Positions 59,700 through 64,000 of a stretch of 64,000 nt of DNA are shown here, piece by piece. Source of the stretch: Chitinophaga caseinilytica (lineage in GTDB: Bacteria; Bacteroidota; Bacteroidia; Chitinophagales; Chitinophagaceae); contig NZ_CP150096.1 in assembly GCF_038396765.1 (NCBI RefSeq), forward strand, positions 3,827,001-3,891,000, written 5' to 3'. The notes under the pieces were generated by a model. The model did not search any database. It was not told the DNA's origin and was given only the letters and a program-made list of their open reading frames with translations. A program made the translations under genes and the position numbers. Numbering within the stretch: the first letter of the stretch is position 1; every line of letters begins with the position of its first letter.

Positions 59700-62600
59700 A
59701 TGCGATCATTTTATCAGACAAGCATCCTTATACTTTGCTTGTTCCTGACATGCCTGGTAACTGCCTCCGCACAGGAGCGCAGTTATAATTTCGACGCGTA
59801 CAGCGTGGATAACGGGCTGTCGCAGAACAGTATCGGCAGCATCATCCAGGGCCCGGAAGGGTTCCTCTGGATTTCGACGTTCGACGGCGTCAACCGGTTC
59901 GATGGCTACGTGTTCAACGAATTCCGTACCAATCCCGCACAGGGCCGGGCAGATAAAGCCAACGAGCGCGTGGTCTACAACTCCGCCGCTCAGCTCGGCC
60001 GGGCCGTGATAAAGAGTTTCGGGCTTCATGGCACCCGCAATCACCTGTTCTACCTCGATCACGACAACCAGCTCTTCGTTGCCCACAACGCCGGCATCAG
60101 CTATTACGACTCCTATAAAGGCACCTTCCGCCTGGTGTTCGCCGACAGCATTTACGTCAACGAGTCCGAACGTGATTTCCTGCCCAAATTCAAAATCCTC
60201 GGCGAAGACGCGGCCACACAGTCGCTATGGGTCTGGCGGCCGGCCAAAGGGCTCTACCAGCTGGACAGTGAAACGTTCGAGCTCAAAAAGATCATCCTTT
60301 ACCCGCCGGCTTACGCGCGGGAAAATAAAATCCCGCAGACGGTGGTCATGCAGGATAATTACATCTGGATCTGTTTCGAAAACGAGCAGTTGTACCGGAT
60401 GGACGTGCATACCGCCCGGCTCACCACCTTCTGCCTGCCCACGCTCATCGGAAAGCCCGTTATCCGCGCCCTGAGCGCCGATTCCCTGCTCGTGGCCAGC
60501 AACGGGCACATCACGATCTTCGACACGAAACATAACCGCTATTCCGATACGAAGTTTTCCATCTACAACGAGCTCCAGGAACCTTTCACCCCAAACGTCA
60601 TCGAGCTCGACGAGCGCGGCAACGTCTGGATCGGCGGGAACAACGGCGTGCTGGTCTACAGTATCGCCAATCACGAGATCATCAATCACATCACCAGTTT
60701 CAACGCCTTTGAAACCAATTCGTTCAACAAGATCACGGCGCTGTACCGCGACCGTGGCAATAACATGTGGATCGGCACGGATGGCGACGGATTGAAGAAA
60801 TATGCGCCGAACAAAAAGGTGTTCAGTCTTTACCGCTCCCCACGGATTTCGCACAACATCGTCAAAGCCGTGTACAAGCACGACGACGGGCGGTTGTACG
60901 TAGGTTTGCTACAGGACGGGCTGGACATTTACGAGAAAGGCGGCAAATACCTCAAGCGGATCTCCAATGAGCTGACGCCCGGGCGCTTCCCGGCCAACAA
61001 CCTCCACGCCATCTGCCGGGAAGATTACGAAAGCCTGTGGTTCCATTTCGTGCGGGGGCACATCGGGCTGTTCGACATTAAATCCGAACGGTTCCAGGAC
61101 CTGACCGGTAAAGTGCAGGCGCTGGGCCTGCCACAGCAGTTGGTCATCTATCCCTTCGTGAACAAGCGGCCGAACGGTGAAACGTATTTCAATTACGGGG
61201 AATACCTGCTGAAATTCAGCAGCGCGGACAAAGGCCTCACGCCCGCCATCGTTCACCGGTTCGATAACGAGCAACTGACCTGCTTTTTCGAGGATTTCTG
61301 GGGCAACCAGTACGTGGGCACCAAAGCTTCCGTCTATTGCCGGAAATCGGAAGGCTCGAAATGGGAGAAGGTCCCGCTGTGGATCAAGGACGTGGAGATC
61401 AAGGCCATCAACAAGAATGCGCATAAACAGCTGCTGCTGGCCACCAATAAGGGATTGCTGGTGCTCGACGAAGCCAACCGTAAACTGAAGCACTATAACA
61501 GTTACGACTACGCGGGCATGGTGAGCGATTACGTGTACGCCGTGTTGCTGGACGATAAGGACAATATGTGGATCAGCCACAACCGCGGCCTTACCCACAT
61601 CCGCCAGAATGGCGATAACCTCGTGACGTTCAATTTCGAAGACGGGTTGCAAAGTAACGAGTTCAATACCGGTGCGTATTTCAAATCGATGGACGGTGAA
61701 CTGTTCTTCGGCGGCATCCGCGGGGTGACGGGTTTCTATCCCCGCAACTTCCGCAACAATCCCTGGATGCCGAAAGTGATCATCAAACGGCTGGAGGTGC
61801 TCGACAAGCCTTTCAAGTCGGACACGGCGATCTCGCTGCTGCAACGGGTGGAGCTGCCCTACAACCAAAATACCATCGCCATCGAGTATGTGCCGCTGGA
61901 ATTTACCAATCCTTTGAAAAACAAGGTGCAGTACATGCTGGAAGGGGCGGACGAAGACTGGCTCATGGCCGGTAACCAGAATATGGCGCGGTATACAAAC
62001 CTCGCACCCGGCACGTATCTGTTCAAGGTGAAAGCCTGCAACAACGACGAAGTCTGGAACACGGAGCCCACCACGCTGCAGATCGTCATCAAAATCCCGT
62101 TCTGGCAGTCGCTCTGGTTCCGGTTCCTGCTATTGTTACTCATATTAGGTATAGCATATTATTTCTCCGCGCTGTATCTTGACTACAAGATCCGGAACGA
62201 GAAACTGAAGCTGGAGAAGGAGCAGGCGGTAGACCAGGAGCGGGCGCGCATTTCGAGCGATATGCACGACGATCTGGGGTCTGGCCTGTCGACCATCAGG
62301 CTGCTGAGCGAGATCGCGAAGCGGAAGATCAAGGATACCGGGCAAACGAAGGAAATCGAAAGGATTTCCGAAGCGGCGGGCGAGTTGGTGGACAAGATGA
62401 GCGAGATCATCTGGGCCATGAGCTCCTCGAACGATTCGCTGGCTAACCTCATCGCGTATATGCGGAGCTTTGCGGCTGATTTCCTGGAGCATGCACATAT
62501 CCAGCACCATTTCATCATCCCTGAAAGCATTCCCAACGTAAAACTGAACGGAGGCACCCGCCGGCATATCTACCTGGCCGTCAAGGAATCGCTGCACAAT

Positions 62601-62825
62601 GTCGTGAAGCATTCCCAGGCCACGGAAGTGATCATCGAAGTGAAAGTGTTCAAAAATATGACGATCATGATCAAAGACAACGGGAAAGGATTTGACCCCG
62701 AAAAGGTACGCCTGTTCGGCAATGGACTGAAGAACATCGAGAAGCGGATGCAGCAGGTGGGCGGGCAGGCCGACATCATTTCACAGAACGGGACGACAGT
62801 TTTCTTAGATATACCATTAAATTAA
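59700..62825 (+). CDS. Propeller-type sensor histidine kinase (two-component regulator propeller + Y_Y_Y + HisKA_3)
   Basis: A 1041-residue kinase. Signal peptide MRSFYQTSILILCLFLTCLV, then about 700 residues of periplasmic regulator-propeller repeats (SIIQGPEGFLWISTFDGVNR, NNMWIGTDGDGLKKYAP and others). A Y_Y_Y domain follows (VPLEFTNPLKNKVQYMLEGA). One transmembrane helix (FRFLLLLLILGIAYYFSALY) leads to HisKA_3 with His856 (SSDMHDDLGSG) and an HATPase (NVVKHSQATE, IKDNGKGFDPE). It is followed 48 bp later by its LuxR-type regulator. Confidence 0.95.
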   Translation: MRSFYQTSILILCLFLTCLVTASAQERSYNFDAYSVDNGLSQNSIGSIIQGPEGFLWISTFDGVNRFDGYVFNEFRTNPAQGRADKANERVVYNSAAQLGRAVIKSFGLHGTRNHLFYLDHDNQLFVAHNAGISYYDSYKGTFRLVFADSIYVNESERDFLPKFKILGEDAATQSLWVWRPAKGLYQLDSETFELKKIILYPPAYARENKIPQTVVMQDNYIWICFENEQLYRMDVHTARLTTFCLPTLIGKPVIRALSADSLLVASNGHITIFDTKHNRYSDTKFSIYNELQEPFTPNVIELDERGNVWIGGNNGVLVYSIANHEIINHITSFNAFETNSFNKITALYRDRGNNMWIGTDGDGLKKYAPNKKVFSLYRSPRISHNIVKAVYKHDDGRLYVGLLQDGLDIYEKGGKYLKRISNELTPGRFPANNLHAICREDYESLWFHFVRGHIGLFDIKSERFQDLTGKVQALGLPQQLVIYPFVNKRPNGETYFNYGEYLLKFSSADKGLTPAIVHRFDNEQLTCFFEDFWGNQYVGTKASVYCRKSEGSKWEKVPLWIKDVEIKAINKNAHKQLLLATNKGLLVLDEANRKLKHYNSYDYAGMVSDYVYAVLLDDKDNMWISHNRGLTHIRQNGDNLVTFNFEDGLQSNEFNTGAYFKSMDGELFFGGIRGVTGFYPRNFRNNPWMPKVIIKRLEVLDKPFKSDTAISLLQRVELPYNQNTIAIEYVPLEFTNPLKNKVQYMLEGADEDWLMAGNQNMARYTNLAPGTYLFKVKACNNDEVWNTEPTTLQIVIKIPFWQSLWFRFLLLLLILGIAYYFSALYLDYKIRNEKLKLEKEQAVDQERARISSDMHDDLGSGLSTIRLLSEIAKRKIKDTGQTKEIERISEAAGELVDKMSEIIWAMSSSNDSLANLIAYMRSFAADFLEHAHIQHHFIIPESIPNVKLNGGTRRHIYLAVKESLHNVVKHSQATEVIIEVKVFKNMTIMIKDNGKGFDPEKVRLFGNGLKNIEKRMQQVGGQADIISQNGTTVFLDIPLN

Positions 62826-62873
62826 TCTACATTTACTTTTTATAACATCTTGGTGTTATGACTTTAAATTGAA

Positions 62874-63539
62874 ATGATGGTATATTCGAAAAAAAAGCTA
62901 CAAAATAGCATGGATATCATCTCTGTGGCTATTGTTGAAGACAATCACGATATCAGGCAAGCCATGGAGTTGTTGATCAATGGTTCTGAGGGATATGCGT
63001 GCATTGGCGCTTTCAACAATGCAGAAAATGCGCTTGAAAAGATTCCTCAGTTGTTACCCAATGTGGTGTTGATGGACTTTAATCTGCCGGGAATGAACGG
63101 TATAGAATGCATCGCACGCCTGAAGGGGGAATTCCCCGACATGCAGTTTATGATGCTGACGGTCTATGAAGATGACGACAAGATCTTTATGGCCCTGGAA
63201 GCAGGTGCCAGCGGTTATATCCTTAAAAAGACATCTCCCGGCGAATTGCTCGACGCCATCCGCGATCTTCATGAAGGCGGATCGCCCATGAGCTCGCAGA
63301 TCGCCAGAAGGGTAGTGGCCTACTTCCAGAAACAGGCCAAACCGAACCCGGCCCTCGAAGCACTGACTTCCCGCGAAAAAGAAATCCTCGACCAGCTGTC
63401 CAAAGGTTTCCTCTACAAGGAAATTGCCGGCAACCTGTTCATCAGTATCGAAACCGTACGCCGACATGTCCATAATATATATGAAAAGCTGCACGTGCGC
63501 AGCCGGACGGACGCGGTCAACAAATATTTTAACCGTTAA
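62874..63539 (+). CDS. NarL/LuxR-family response regulator
   Basis: About 221 residues. Receiver with Asp68 in VVLMDFNLPG and Lys in YILKKTSPGE; C-terminal LuxR HTH (LTSREKEILDQLSKGFLYKE, ETVRRHVHNIYEKL). The start may be ATG 62874, 62877 or 62910 (MDIISVAIVEDN). The last fits the receiver best. It is the presumed partner of the kinase upstream. Confidence 0.9.
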   Translation: MMVYSKKKLQNSMDIISVAIVEDNHDIRQAMELLINGSEGYACIGAFNNAENALEKIPQLLPNVVLMDFNLPGMNGIECIARLKGEFPDMQFMMLTVYEDDDKIFMALEAGASGYILKKTSPGELLDAIRDLHEGGSPMSSQIARRVVAYFQKQAKPNPALEALTSREKEILDQLSKGFLYKEIAGNLFISIETVRRHVHNIYEKLHVRSRTDAVNKYFNR

Positions 63540-63563
63540 AGGTTGACTATTGCCATTTTTGAC

Positions 63564-63593
63564 AGGGGCCTCCCGGCACAGGGGGCCCTTTTT
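63564..63593 (+). terminator. Terminator of the kinase-regulator operon
   Basis: 7-bp stem AGGGGCC/GGCCCTT with one wobble, followed by TTTTT. Confidence 0.6.
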
Positions 63594-63708
63594 CTTATCC
63601 TGCTCATAAAAGTATCCCGCTTCGGCACGATCCTATTAGGAAAGATTCCCGTTTTGTCCTACATTCAACTTCAATTTCCCCCTCTGTTTGAGCGCATTTG
63701 ACCACGAT

Positions 63709-64000
63709 ATGGATTGGATCCGGATGAAAAGCGGCGACCTCTCCGCGTTCGAGCGCCTGTATCGCGCGCACGTCCAGCCCATGATGCGCTACGGTCTCAA
63801 AATCACCGACGATCCCGCCCTGGTACAGGATTGCATCCAGGACCTGTTCGAAGAAACCTGGAAAAACCGCCAGCACCTTTCCGATACGCCTTATCCCAAA
63901 TATTATCTCCTCCGCGCGCTGCGCAATAAATTGTCTAAAGCCCTGTCCAAACAGTCGTTCGTCCGCAACGGCGAGCTGAACCTCGCTGCCGGCGAGCTCC
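63709..64000 (+). CDS. ECF sigma factor, N-terminal part (3' end outside window)
   Basis: 97 codons to the window edge. MDWIRMKSGDLSAFERLYRA, then ALVQDCIQDLFEETWKNRQH and YYLLRALRNKLSKAL are region 2 of a Bacteroidota ECF sigma factor. ATG 63709 is the first good start. Such factors often control a downstream FecR-type anti-sigma gene and a SusC gene, which would lie to the right of the window. Confidence 0.88.
   Translation, partial: MDWIRMKSGDLSAFERLYRAHVQPMMRYGLKITDDPALVQDCIQDLFEETWKNRQHLSDTPYPKYYLLRALRNKLSKALSKQSFVRNGELNLAAGEL

Overview
The window is chromosomal DNA from a Bacteroidota bacterium. Family Chitinophagaceae is the best guess, most likely Chitinophaga or a close relative. 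The reasons are SusC/SusD pairs, DUF4295 beside rpmB and rpmG, BshB1, DUF4294, DUF5723 and DUF4822 proteins, hybrid and propeller-type sensor kinases, weak Shine-Dalgarno sequences, and promoters of the Bacteroidota type (TTTG, about 20 nt, then nAnnTTTG). Genes are dense and on both strands. I see no phage, transposase, integrase, CRISPR array or rRNA.

Layout. 1-2284 is the N-terminal part of a SusC transporter. 2.7-9.7 kb holds housekeeping genes: aspartate kinase, a frameshifted fructose-bisphosphatase, a CAP lipoprotein, a lone ABC ATPase, a YfiT-like bacillithiol transferase, a NUDIX hydrolase, a DUF4822 lipoprotein and a doubly frameshifted folC. 9.7-17 kb has a DUF5723 barrel, TonB, an MFS transporter with a repeated 3' end, and a three-gene overlapping operon (agmatinase family, membrane protein, radical SAM). 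17-20 kb encodes cytochrome c maturation (ccmE with a CXXXY heme motif, then ccmF). 20-28 kb has an alpha/beta hydrolase, DUF4294, bshB1, small unknowns and a TPR histidine kinase/LuxR regulator pair.

28.4-36 kb contains a structured intergenic region with a possible 39-residue membrane peptide, a mycobacterial-type ahpC-ahpD pair, the rpmB-rpmG-DUF4295-ftsY cluster, an Imm26-like gene, a sigma factor, a cupin-like protein and rimO. 36-44 kb has a DEAD-box helicase, glgB, a DUF4382 lipoprotein with an aspartate run, a YwqK-like protein and a hybrid histidine kinase. 44.4-49 kb is a complete SusC/SusD pair. 49-54 kb is a more accessory stretch: a DUF6766 protein with an internal duplication, a receiver plus an unknown protein, pncC, MepB, a tryptophan-rich exported repeat protein, and an ECF sigma/anti-sigma pair. 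54.17-54.57 kb is a tRNA-like gene followed by decayed tandem copies of itself. 54.6-64 kb holds a sterol-desaturase-family protein, a GH31 glucosidase, a Ycf48-like protein, a propeller sensor kinase with its LuxR regulator, and the start of another ECF sigma factor.

How they fit together. glgB and GH31 act on alpha-glucans. SusC/D with TonB serve outer-membrane uptake. bshB1 and the YfiT-like gene belong to bacillithiol metabolism, and ahpCD to peroxide defence. The three frameshifts (fbp, folC twice) lie within 4.5 kb, and the two in folC fall in homopolymers. They may be sequence errors rather than real inactivation.
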